A stretch of 64,000 bases of DNA. Origin: Sorex araneus (lineage: Eukaryota > Chordata > Mammalia > Eulipotyphla > Soricidae). This document shows, piece after piece, positions 1-9,775 of this stretch (its first letter is position 1; each line of letters starts with the position of its first letter). The stretch is from positions 107,564,552 through 107,628,551 of the forward strand of contig NC_073313.1 of the NCBI RefSeq assembly GCF_027595985.1. The letters run 5' to 3'. A program made the translations under genes and the position numbers. The notes beneath the pieces were generated by a model, which saw only the letters and a program-made list of their open reading frames with translations, was not told the origin of the DNA and made no database searches.

Positions 1-3000
1 TCTTGGTTGGTCAGTTGCGTGGCATCTTTGAAGAAACCGTTATCTTCAATATCGTGGAGGGCTTTGCCGACCTTGTCTTCAATGTACCTTATGGTTTGTG
101 GTCTGATGTTGAGATCTTTAATCCATTTTGATCTGACTTTTGTGCATGGTGTCAGGTCGAGGTCTAAGCCCATTCTTTTGCATGTGGTTGTCCAGTTGTG
201 CCAGCACCATTTGTTAAAGAGGCTTTCCTTGCTCCACTTAACATTTCTTGCTCCCTTATAAAAGATTAGATGGTCATACATTTGGGGTTGTGTGTAGGTA
301 TATTCCACTCTGTTCCATTGGTCTGAAGCTCTACCTTTGTTCCAGTACCATGCTGTTTTGATTATTACCGCTTTGTAGTAAAGTTTGAGATTGGGGAGGG
401 TGATGCCTCGCATCGTCTTTTTCCCAAGAATTGTTTTAGCAATCTGCGGGCGTTTGTTGTTCCATATGAATTTCAGGATTGCTTGATCCATTTCTTTGAA
501 GAATGTCCTGGGTATCTTTATAGGGATCGCGTTGAGTCTGTATAATGCTTTTGCGAGTATTGCCATTTTGTCAATGTTGATTCTCCCTAACCATGAGCAG
601 GGGATATGTTTCCATTTCCTCATGTCCTCTTTTATTTCATGGTGTAGCGTCTTGTAGTTTTCTTTGTAGAGGTCTTTTACTTCTTAGTTAAGCTGATTCC
701 GAGGTACTTGATTTTATGGGGAACAATTGTGAATGGGATTGCTTTTTTCATGTCCCTTTCCTCTGTCTTATTGTTTGCATATAGGAAGGCCATGGATTTT
801 GGGGTATTGATTTTATAGCCTGCAACTTTAGTGTACAAGTCTACTGTTTCTAAGAGTTTCTTAGTAGAGGATTTAGGCTTCTCTAGATATAGTATCATAT
901 CGTCTGCAAATAGTGAGAGTTTGATTTCTTCCTTTCCTATCTGGATGTCCTTGATATCTTTTTCTTGCCTAACCGCTATCGCAAGTACATCCAGTACTAT
1001 ATTGAACAGAAGTGATGAGAGTGGGCATCTTTTTCTTGCCCCTGATCTTAGAGGAAAGACCCTTAATTTTCCCCCATTGAGGATAATGCTTGCCATAGGC
1101 TTGTGGTAGATGGCTGACTTCGACTATCTTGAGGAAAGTTTCTCCAAACCCCATTTTGGTGAGAGTTTTCATCATGAACGGATGTTGGATCTTGTCAAAT
1201 GTTTTCTCTGCATCTATTGATATGATCATATCGTTTTATCTTTACTTTTGTTGATATGATGGATTATGTTGTTTGACTTCCTAATGTTAAACCATCCTTG
1301 CATCCCTGGGATGAATCCCACTTGGTCATGGCATATGATCTTTTTGATGAGTTGTTGGATCCTATTTGCTAATATTTTGTTGAGGATCTTCGCATTGGTA
1401 TTCATCAGGGATATTGGTCTATAATTTTCTTTCTAAGTTTCTTTGTTTCTTTCTTTCTTTGTTTGCTTTTGGTACTAGGGAGATCTGTGTCTCATAGAAA
1501 CTATTTGGGAGAGTTCCTGTTTTTTCAATTTCCTGGAAAAGATTGAGAAGTACTAGCAACAGGTCTTCTTTAAATGTTTGGAAGAATTCACCAGTGAATC
1601 CATCTGGACCTGGGCTTTTGTTTTTGGGGAGACTTTTGATTACAGTTTCAATTTCCTTGATATTAATGGGTCTATTCAGGTATTCCAAGTCTTCTTGGTT
1701 CAGTCTTGGGAGATTGTAGGAGTCAAGGAATTCATCCATTTCTTTTAGGTTCTCTTGTTTCGTGGCATACAGATTTTCAAAGTAGTATCTGATGATCTTT
1801 TGAATTTCATTGGTTTCTGTTGTCATGTCCCCCTTTTCATTCCTGATTAAGTTTATTAGGGTTCTCTTTCTCTCTTTCTTTGTGAGTCTTGTTAGCAGTT
1901 TATCAATCTTGTTTATTTTCTCAATGAACCAGCTCTTGGTTTCATTGACCTTTCAGATTGTTTTCTGGGTTTCCACGTCATAAATTTCTTCTCAAATTTT
2001 TATTATTTCCTTCCTTCAGTCTGGTGTGGGTTCCTTTTTCTGGTCCTTTTCTAAGGCCTTGAGCTGTGAAGTCAAGATATCTGTGTAGGCCCTTTCTTTC
2101 TTCCTAAGGAATGCTTGCAGAGCTATAAACTTCCCCTTAACACAGCTTTAGCTGCGTCCCATAGGTTTTGGTAGGTCGTGTATTCATTCTGATTTGTTTC
2201 GAGGTATCTCTATTTCTTCCTTGATTTCCTTCCTGACCCACTCACTGTTCAACACTGAGCTGTTTAATTTCCAGGTGTTTGCTTTGATTTTCTCTGTCTG
2301 TGTGTGGTTATCTTCTATCTTCAGCGCATCGTGGTCTGAGAAGGTAGTTGATACAATTTCTATTTTTATGATTCTATTGAGGTATGTTTTGTAGCCCAGT
2401 ACATGGTCTATTTTGGAAAATGTTTCGTGTGCACTGGAAAAGAATGTGTATTCTTTCATTTTGGGGTGTAAAGCCCTGTATAGGCCTATTAGGCCTCTCT
2501 CTTCTACTTCTTCCTTCAGTGTCTGTATTTCTTTGGTGAGTTTTATTCTTGTCGATCTATCCAGAGGTGATAAGGCAGTGTTGAAGTCTTCGACTACTAT
2601 TGTGCTTCTAGCAATGTCCTTCTTAAAGTCTCTTAGGACTTGTTTTAAGTATTTAGCCGGTCGCTCATGAGGCACGTATACGTTTAAGAGTGTGATTTCT
2701 TCCTGTTGTACATATCCCTTGATAAATAGAAAGTGACCTTCTCTGACCCTTCTAATCTTTTTCAACCTGAAATCTTTGTTGTCCGATATTAGTATGGCAG
2801 CCCCAGCTTTTTTGAGGGAGTTGTTTGCTTACAGGATTGTTTTCCATTCTTTGACTTTAAGTCTGTGTTTGCTCTGACTATTCAGGTGTGTTTCTTGTAG
2901 GCAGCAGAATGTTGGGTTTTGTTTCTGAATCCATTTTGCCACTCTGTGTCTTTTAATTGATGCATTTAGGACATTGACATTGAGAGAGATTATTGTCATG

Positions 3001-3014
3001 GGGTTTTGTGTCAT
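1..3014 (-). pseudogene. L1 ORF2p (endonuclease-reverse transcriptase), broken
   Basis: L1 ORF2 protein nicks target DNA and reverse-transcribes L1 RNA at the nick. The start at 3012-3014 opens the apurinic-type endonuclease: the early residues ISLNVN and LQETHL are the conserved first strand and the Glu-bearing ETH motif, and SDHDALK (near 2330) is the terminal SDH catalytic motif. The reverse-transcriptase domain follows, with NKSPGPDGF near 1610 and the catalytic FADD box at 899-910. Stops and frameshifts separate the pieces (3014-2829, 2765-2184, 1826-1419, 1229-677), so no full product is possible. The C-terminal part is off the window. Confidence 0.9.
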
Positions 3015-3074
3015 CTTTCTGCGGGGTTTGTTGTTCTTGTAGGCTTTTACCTTGTCTTACAAAAGCCCCTTTAG

Positions 3075-3962
3075 TCATTTTTTTAAGTTTGGTTTTGAGT
3101 CTATGAAGTTCCTTAGTTGTTGTTTATCCATGAAATTGTGTATGGTTCCTTCAAGTTTGAGTGAGAGTTTAGCCAGATAAAGTATTTGTGGTGAGGTGGT
3201 CATTTTATTGAGCTTTTTCACTATATCCCACCACTGTCTTCTGGCTTGGAGGGTTTCCTCTGATAAGTCTGCTGTGAATCTAAGGGGTGCTCCTTTGTAT
3301 GTGATTTCTTTTTTTGACCTTGCTGCTTGCAGTATTGTGTCCCTATCTGTGGCATCCATCATTCTGACTATGATATGTCTTGGAGTCTTTTTATTAGGGT
3401 CCCTTCTAGCTGGCACCCTTCTGGCTCCTAGGATCTGAACATCTGCATTATCCAGCTCTGGGAACTTTTCAGCAATGATTTCTTTAACTGCGGCTTTCTC
3501 ATTAGGGTTGCCTCCCTGTCCTTCTGGAACTCCAATGATTCTTATGTTATTCCTCTTGGCATCATCCCCTATGTCTCTGATTCGCCCTAGAGCTATTTTA
3601 AGATCTTTTCCAATTGTTTGTTTTAGCCTGTGGGCTTTCTGTTGCTCATCTTCAAGCTCACTAATTCTCTCTTCAGCTGTAGCCATTCTACTGTTGAGGG
3701 CTCCAACTGTGTTTTTTATTTCATCTACTGTGTCTTTTATTCGTGACATTTCTGAATGTAGCTTTCCTATTTCTGCTCTCATTTCTTCCCTTAGTTTCTT
3801 CGCTGACTGCTCCACCGTTTCTTTAAGTTCGATGAACATTCTCAGAATTTCTTCTCTGAATTCTTAATCAGAGAGATTGCATTTGTTGGAAAACCCTGCT
3901 GAGGCTTCTGGATTCTTTTCTTCGTCCTCTACTTGCTGTGGGGATTTGCGCTGTTTTTTCAT
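3075..3962 (-). pseudogene. L1 ORF1p (RNA-binding chaperone), one premature stop
   Basis: L1 ORF1 protein is a trimeric RNA-binding chaperone that coats L1 RNA in the cytoplasm. From the ATG complement at 3960-3962 the frame runs 888 bases (295 codons plus stop) with a single TAA at codon 33 (3864-3866). Downstream of it, 254 codons are open from a Met at 3839. Visible order: a charged N-terminal coiled coil with heptad Leu/Ile (RISELEDEQQ), then the RRM-like segment containing NIRIIGVPEG, then a C-terminal domain ending near the lysine-rich LKK. The length fits a mammalian ORF1p on the short side. ORF2 starts 60 bases downstream. The stop could be a real mutation or a base error; otherwise the frame is intact. 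Confidence 0.88.
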
Positions 3963-4272
3963 GCTGTCACGGTTGTATGGAAGTGGGACCTTCCAGTTCA
4001 CTAGAGCTAATCTCTCTTTTCATGAATTTTCAATATTTTGGTGCAAATGGAGTAGGCTAGTGGTTAATTTAGTCTTTTGCGTTTGAGGTAACTGGGGAGA
4101 TCTCCACAATGTCAATTAATGGGGATTGCGACGTCTGTCAAGTACACTAGAACAGAAGAAAATAACTGCGGCCGCCCCTGGCAGGGTCCCTGTCCACTGG
4201 GCACTGGCTGGAGATTGGCTCTGGGGGCCATGCGTGCAGCACAGGCACCGAGGGCTGGGAAGCTCCTTAAAG
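3963..4272 (-). other. L1 5' leader remnant
   Basis: This 310-base stretch precedes ORF1 of the L1. It includes a GC-rich block at about 4165-4260 with a NotI-like GCGGCCGC at 4169-4176, in keeping with a CpG-containing L1 promoter leader. No internal monomer repeats are visible. The right edge is judged from the change to AT-rich unique-looking sequence at about 4272. Confidence 0.5.
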
Positions 4273-5084
4273 GATGTATTTCAATTTGATTAATTTGATT
4301 GATAGATTATGCCATACATATATGTAAAAACATGTGCCTTCATCTCCTCTTTCCTCATTTCTGTCTGAACCTTTCAATTTTAGCACAATGAATATACATG
4401 ATCCAGAGTTAAGTCAATACAGCCCTCCTTACAAGAAGCATAGGGAAGAAGTTTGCTATATTTCAATGATTCTTAATTGAGGGCCATATGGACCATTCTG
4501 GGACCCCAGATATTTCAAGGGGTTACAGATGAAAAGTTCACTAGTTAGGGCCCATGACACAATAATAGAGGGGCATAAATAGAGGGCATGATTTGGAAAA
4601 GGTTAAGAAACATGGCTCTAGATTGTACCACAGTGGGCAATTATCAACAACAAAGAGTCCTTAATTGGGCAACTTCCCTTAAAAGTCACTTGAATCTCTC
4701 AGATGTTTGAAGGAATATCTCCCATCAGTCGGCAGGCCACTAGCAGATAGGACTCAGCAAATCATCTGCATTTCTTAGATATCTTCTCCAGCTCCCCATG
4801 TTTGGAGCAGCACTAATCCCCTTAGGCATCCTTGCAGACCTTCATCAAGCCGACTCACTTCCCTAGTCACCACAGAGATGACCTTAAAATCCCTTGCACA
4901 AGACAATAGCTACCTACCAATCAGTTGGGATGGGCAGACAAAGCAAAACATATCTGTCATATCAGACCCCAAAGGAGAAATATTCCTCTCCTCCCCGCCA
5001 CAGGACTGAGTATACTGCCAGCATATTGCAGCAGCTGTCCTAGAGACATTGAGAGCCAGGTCTCTTCTACGCCAACAAGAGCTG
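4273..5084. other. No gene or recognised repeat
   Basis: AT-rich sequence without a convincing open frame, SINE boxes or L1 motifs. It may be unique host DNA or a decayed repeat. Confidence 0.5.
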
Positions 5085-6343
5085 TGATGAGAAAATCTCT
5101 TTAACAAATGGTGTTGGGAAAACTGGATAGCCACATATTTTAAAAAACGAAATTACAGTTGTACCTCACACCACTCACAAAAGCAAATTTAAAGTGAATT
5201 AAAGATCTTGAGATCAGACAAATACACAAAAATCCATTGAAGGAAACAGATAAAATTCTACAGAAAATTTACTGCAGAAGAGCCTTAAGCAAGATGATAA
5301 CAGTAGCAAAGACAACAAAAATATAATAAAAAATTGGGACTACATCAAGCTGAAAGGCTTCTGCACAGTGAAGAAAAAGCCACCCTACTGAATGAGAGAA
5401 ACTATTTGCCCACAATACATTAGATGTTCATAGCCAAGATCTATAAAGCATCCACAAAAATCAACAACAAATTGCAACAACTCCATCCACAAATGGGGCA
5501 AGGAGATGAACAAATATTATCTCACTATCTCAAAGAATACATAAAGATGGGCAATAAGCATATGAAAAAGTGTTCAGCACCACTCCTGACTAGGAAAATG
5601 CAAATCAAAACAATGAGACACCATCTCATGACAATGAGAATGGCTCATATCAAAAAGTCTGGAAACAGCCAGTGTTGGTGGGGTTTTGGTGCGTAAGGAA
5701 CTCTCATCCATTGTTGGTGGGAATGTCATCTGGTTCAGCCTTTATGGAAAACAATATGGAGATATATCCAAAAGTAGGAATAAAACTGCCATATGACTCA
5801 GAAATAACACCTCTTGTCATTAACCCCCCCAAAACACAAAAACATTAATTTGAGAGGATATATTTACACCTACGTTCATCACAGCACTTCATACAATAGG
5901 AAAGATGTTTAAATGACCCAGATGCTAGGCTACAGATGAGTGGACAAAGAAGTTGTGGTATATATACACAATAGAATACTATGCAGCTCTAAGAAAAAAA
6001 CAAGACTGTATAACTTGAAGCAAAATGGATGTAACTAAAGGTTACATGCTGAATGAAGTCAGTAAGAAGGAAAGGGATAGATAGTGTGATCTCTCACATA
6101 TGCAGGGTTTCAAGATACATAGCAAGGTAACAACAAAGTGTCAAAGGCAACACAACAGGATAACTGATACAACTGAGTTAGAGAGGGACTGAAAGAGAGT
6201 GGGCTTGGGGGTGCTTGTGAGAGGTAGATGGGTACACCAGTAATGGATGTGGTATTGGAGTTATGTACATGAAAAAAACATCATTAAGAGAATATAATCA
6301 CAAAATCTCAATTTAAAAATCATTGAAAAAAATGCTGCGATCA
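5085..6343 (+). mobile_element. Old L1 fragment, ORF2 C-terminus to 3'UTR
   Basis: Plus-strand translation gives broken pieces of the ORF2 C-terminal region: the INKLQQLHPQ stretch, the KHMKKCSAPLLTRKMQIK segment near 5560, then the cysteine-rich zone around 5640-5760 and the 'ttgtggtatatatacacaatagaat' type segment near 5950. It is 5'-truncated and full of stops, with the weak L1 3'UTR fading near 6340. Divergence from the young copies at 23.2 and 43.3 kb is large, so this is an early eutherian L1 insertion. Confidence 0.85.
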
Positions 6344-6800
6344 TATTACACTTGCACGTGTAATATAGAATAAATGACTAGACATAGGAATGCAATGTAT
6401 TAGAGGGTAGATTCCTAGATCATCCTTGATCTAAGAAATAAGAAGGAGAAGTTTAGAGAAGAAAAGAAATTGAAGGAAGAAGCAAAAGGAGGAGAATGGG
6501 AAATAATGAGTGGCAGGGCTCAAGGGCCTCAAACACATACATTGATTGTACAAAGGAGTGGTATCACTATATACGCAAACCATACAGTCAACAACACTGA
6601 AAACACGAGATCCAAACACAGCAACCAAACTTAATAATGTTACAGACTGTGGTGTGGAATTGGGGCAATGTGAAGGAACCTGGGCACACTAGTCAAAGTT
6701 GACACTGGTGTTGAGATTGATACTGGAACTCTCTGTATGTCTAAAATTCAACTATAAATAACTTTCTAAATCACAGTGCTATCATAAAATAAAATTATAA
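6344..6800 (+). mobile_element. L1-type 3'UTR remnant
   Basis: A purine-rich tract (about 6430-6500) is followed by a GT-rich 'ctggtgttgagattgatactgg' type stretch and an A-rich AAAATAAAATTA end near 6790. It resembles the L1 3' ends at 28930-29070 and 29170-29340. It may be the tail of the preceding L1 or a separate copy. Confidence 0.45.
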
Positions 6801-7234
6801 GAGAGCTGTGATAAAGCTGCTTAGATGCATTAGTATCCAAGTGCTTAACGCTGATGGGCAAGTGCTTAATGCTGTCCTGTGAGTAAGTGTGCTTGCCTGC
6901 TAACATGGAAATACCTCAAGAAGATGCATTCCAATTCATTGAAACTGAAACCTCATCACTGATGATCTCCTAGCTTCCTTCCTTCTTCTCCCTCCTTACC
7001 CCCAAGAAAGCAATGCATTTTAGTTTTCAGGGGAAAATAAGGAATACAGCTGTGATCAGAATGTGTTTTGAAATAGAGCTTCCAGAGAATGCCTTGAGCT
7101 TGGGTCACATCGACCAAACCCCTTGTGCCCTTCTCCTGTATGATTTCCACTTCCATATCTGAGTAGAAACAAGTGGTATTCATAGTTCTGGCCTGAGATC
7201 TTTCAAAACACTTATCTTGACATTAGAGTGGGTC
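6801..7234. other. No gene or recognised repeat
   Basis: No conserved frame and no SINE or LINE motif recognised. Confidence 0.45.
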
Positions 7235-7420
7235 AAGAGACTGCAAACTACAGCTTGAGGGCCAAAGGCAGTTCTTTGTTTCTTTTGATAAGTGAAATTT
7301 TATTGCAACATATTCTGGCTTGTTTATTATCTATGACGACTTTCAAGCTCTAATGGTAATGTTATGTAACTGTGACAGAGACTATGGCTAACAAAGTCTA
7401 AAAAGCCTTCAATCTTCAAG
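7235..7420 (+). mobile_element. hAT-type DNA transposon relic (MER-like)
   Basis: The text follows the familiar mammalian hAT non-autonomous consensus: a 'gcaaactacagc...gggccaa' opening, an 'aagtgaaattttattgcaacat' middle, then 'gacagagactatgg' and 'aaagtctaaaa' near 7375-7400. The 3' end is replaced by a SINE. A second copy of the family is at 16497-16690. Family assignment is by recall of the consensus. Confidence 0.55.
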
Positions 7421-7612
7421 ACTGGAGATATAGTAGAGGACTTAAGGTGCTTGCTTTGCACATAGCTGATCTTGGTTGATAACCAACACTGTTTAAGGTC
7501 CCCCAAGAGTTGTCTGAAGTCATCTCTGAGCATAGGTCCAGGAGTAAAGCTCTGAGCACCAATTCTGTGGCCCCAAAATACAAATCAAATCAAATCAAAT
7601 CAAATCAAATCT
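7421..7612 (+). mobile_element. SOR SINE, old, with (AAATC)n tail
   Basis: Diverged tRNA-like head followed by the body motif 'ccaggagtaaagctctgagca', ending in six AAATC units (about 7577-7609). The pentamer is an evolved A-rich tail. Confidence 0.75.
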
Positions 7613-8041
7613 TACTGTGTAGAAATTTATGGCGAATGTTTGCAGAGAACTGGCTTCGACAATGTTTGAAGCTAGTCCTAATCTTGTGAGTGATATCTCC
7701 TCCTTCCTTCTCTTCCCCTACACCTTCCCTCCATTAATCCCCTAACAACACACACACAATTGAAGGGAAGCCGAAACTGGCTGAGAAAAGGAGTGGAGTG
7801 CTTATTTAAAAATCACATTTAAATATGGTTTGTGGACCAAGCCACGATAATATGGAACAGAGCTCTGCGTGCTTCTGAGTGTATATTTGAGGGTGAGGGT
7901 GAGAAAACACATTTGAAATGTTTTTTAATGTGCATATAACAGGTTATATATGGTCTACAAATGCCACTAAAATTTAGACTGAATTTGGAAAAACACCTGT
8001 ACTTTTCCAACTCTAAGCCACAGTCAAGACCACCGGAACTC
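7613..8041. other. No gene or recognised repeat
   Basis: Contains a short (CA)n at about 7748-7758 and otherwise nothing identified. Confidence 0.45.
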
Positions 8042-8217
8042 CAGGGGCTGGCGTGATAGCACAGTGGGTAGGGCGTTTGCCTTGCACGTGGCCGACCCGG
8101 GTTTGATTCTCAGCATCCCATATGGTCCCCTGAGCACTTCCAGGAGTAATTCCTGAGTGCAGAGCCAGGAGTAACCCTTGAGCAACGCCGGGTGTGACCC
8201 AAAAAAGAAAAAAAAGA
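8042..8217 (+). mobile_element. SOR SINE
   Basis: Good copy. A box in 'atagcacagtgggtag', B box in 'gggtttgattctcag', then the body and a GACCCAAAAAAG A-rich end. It is L1-tail type (A-rich, no RTE segment). Confidence 0.93.
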
Positions 8218-8388
8218 CAGGAACTTCATATTCAGTTCAAGGCTAGGGGTTCGCCTGGGAACGATACAGAATACAATGTAAAATGAGAATTACTTGAATA
8301 TATCTCCTCTGTTCCCTCTTTCTGCTGCAACCCCTCTCTTTTTCCATGAATGAGTCTGACCAGCATTGCAGAAATGTAAATATGATTG

Positions 8389-8562
8389 AAGTCTGAAGAG
8401 ATAGTACAGCAGATAGGGTGCTTGCCTTGCATGTGTCCAACTGCGTTTGATCCCTGGCACCTCATACGGTCTCTGGGACTCACAAGGAGTAATCTCTGAG
8501 CACCAAGCCAGGAGTAAACCCTGAACACAGGCAGGTGTGGCCCCCAAATCAAAACCAAAATT
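8389..8562 (+). mobile_element. SOR SINE, diverged
   Basis: Head 'agatagtacagcagatagg', B box 'gcgtttgatccctgg', body 'agccaggagtaaacc', tail CCAAATCAAAACCAAAA. Confidence 0.85.
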
Positions 8563-8629
8563 AACTTTGTCAGGTGCTAGCTGATTTGCCTAAATAACCC
8601 ATCTGTAAACGTTCTATAAAGAGGAATAG

Positions 8630-8808
8630 AGGTGCCAGAATGATAGTATAGTGGATAAGGTGCTTTCCTTGCACATGGATGATCTGGATTTGATTCCTGT
8701 CACTGCATATGGTCTCCCAAGCACCACCATGAGTGATTCCCTGAGCACAGAGCCAGAGGTAAGCTCTGAGCACTGATGGTGGTAGCCTAAAAACCAAAAA
8801 GTAGGAAT
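8630..8808 (+). mobile_element. SOR SINE, diverged
   Basis: Head 'atgatagtatagtggataag', B box 'gatttgattcctgtc', tail 'aaaaaccaaaaag'. It lies 70 bases after the previous copy in the same orientation, as an independent insertion with its own tail. Confidence 0.83.
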
Positions 8809-8892
8809 AGAGAAGAAATGGATTGAAGTTGAATACAATGATTACATTCTACCTTCATGATACAGTGAGATTGTTTTTGTTTATTTGGTTAT

Positions 8893-9046
8893 TGGTTGGG
8901 GTTTTGTTTTTTGGGCCATACCCAGTGTAGCTTAATACTTACTCCTAGCAGTGCTCAGGGGACTGTATATGTTGCCAGGGGTTGAATTGTGATCAGCTGC
9001 ATGCAGGTCGTGCACCTTTTACCTCTGTACTTCAGCTCAACAAGAT
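8893..9046 (-). mobile_element. SOR SINE, old
   Basis: Minus-strand copy: T-rich end with 'gggccatacccagtg', 'gctcaggggactgtat' and a decayed head at about 9000-9046. Confidence 0.75.
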
Positions 9047-9514
9047 GATTTTCAAGGTAGTTCATGAAGTCAGCTTGTGGACACCATTATGATCCATTAA
9101 CATGCAGATTAGAATGTGCAGAAATCTTCAGATGATAAGAACTGAATATCTGCCTAGACTAGTAACTTTGGCAGTTGCTCAGAAAAACATATCTGACTGT
9201 AATAAAAGAAAGCTTCTTGGAGGAAGAAATAAGATGAAGAAACCTTAAGGAAAACTTGATTTTCATGAAGCAGTAAATGACAACAGGGGTAGGGAATTGC
9301 CTGGTACAGAACCCAAAAGCAGGTTTGGAAATGGAAATAGAAACAGACTCTGTTCTTAGTCTCTCCTGGATACTGCAAAGGAAATATCAGAGGACGAGCT
9401 TGTCTGGGTCTTCTTCACATTATATTAGTAAGCAAAGTTTGTTCCCTCCTGAATTATCTCCTTTCTCTCCAATTTTCTGCCTGTTAAAACCAATTATTTA
9501 AATGGAATTGAGGT
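9047..9514. other. No gene or recognised repeat
   Basis: Short open frames only, without recognisable protein similarity. Confidence 0.45.
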
Positions 9515-9772
9515 ATGTTTTTACTGGCGCGATAGCACAGCAGGTAGGGCTTTTGCCTTGCATGCAGTTGACCTGGGTTCAATTCCTCCATCCATCTTGG
9601 AGAGCCCAGCAAGCTTCTGAGAGTATCCTGCCCGCACGGTAGAGCCTGGCAAGCTACCCGGGGTGTATTCTATATGCCAAAAACAGTAACAAGTCTCACA
9701 ATGGAGACGTTACTGGTGCCCGCTCGAGCAAATCGATGAACAACAGGATGACAGTGCTACAGTGCTACCCCC
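9515..9772 (+). mobile_element. RTE-tailed SINE (SOR-like head, RTE tail)
   Basis: The head is the SOR tRNA-like segment ('gcgatagcacagcaggtagg', B box 'gggttcaattcct'). After the B box the text switches to a different body ('ggagagcccagcaagctt', 'gcctggcaagctacccgg', 'atgccaaaaacagtaac'). It ends with 'gttactggtgcccgctcgag', 'caaatcgatgaacaac' and a GACAGTGCTACAGTG microsatellite. The last 65 bases match the 3' end of the RTE at 58758-60513 read on its sense strand. This copy abuts the 3' end of the PIM1 retrocopy. Confidence 0.88.
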
Positions 9773-9775
9773 ACC

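Larger units (their letters stand above)
1..4272 (-). mobile_element. L1 LINE, near full length, 3' end outside window
   Basis: Read on the minus strand, this is an L1 retrotransposon in the order 5' leader (about 4272-3963), ORF1 (3962-3075), a 60-base spacer and ORF2 (from 3014, running off the left edge). The 3'UTR and poly(A) lie outside the window, so no target-site duplication can be checked. ORF2 is broken into several frames, so the copy is dead, but it is far better preserved than the L1 of 54.5-64 kb. The ORF2 text at the left edge matches 24530-24860 closely, which puts both in related shrew L1 subfamilies. Confidence 0.93.

Noticed and set aside
831-1109. Plus-strand frames across 1-4272 and 23.2-24.8 kb
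   Set aside because: All lie antisense to L1 ORF1/ORF2 and carry no independent similarity.
8042-8805. CRISPR-like spaced direct repeats
   Set aside because: The repeated units are whole SINE copies with separate tails and divergence; spacing is irregular and the genome is mammalian.
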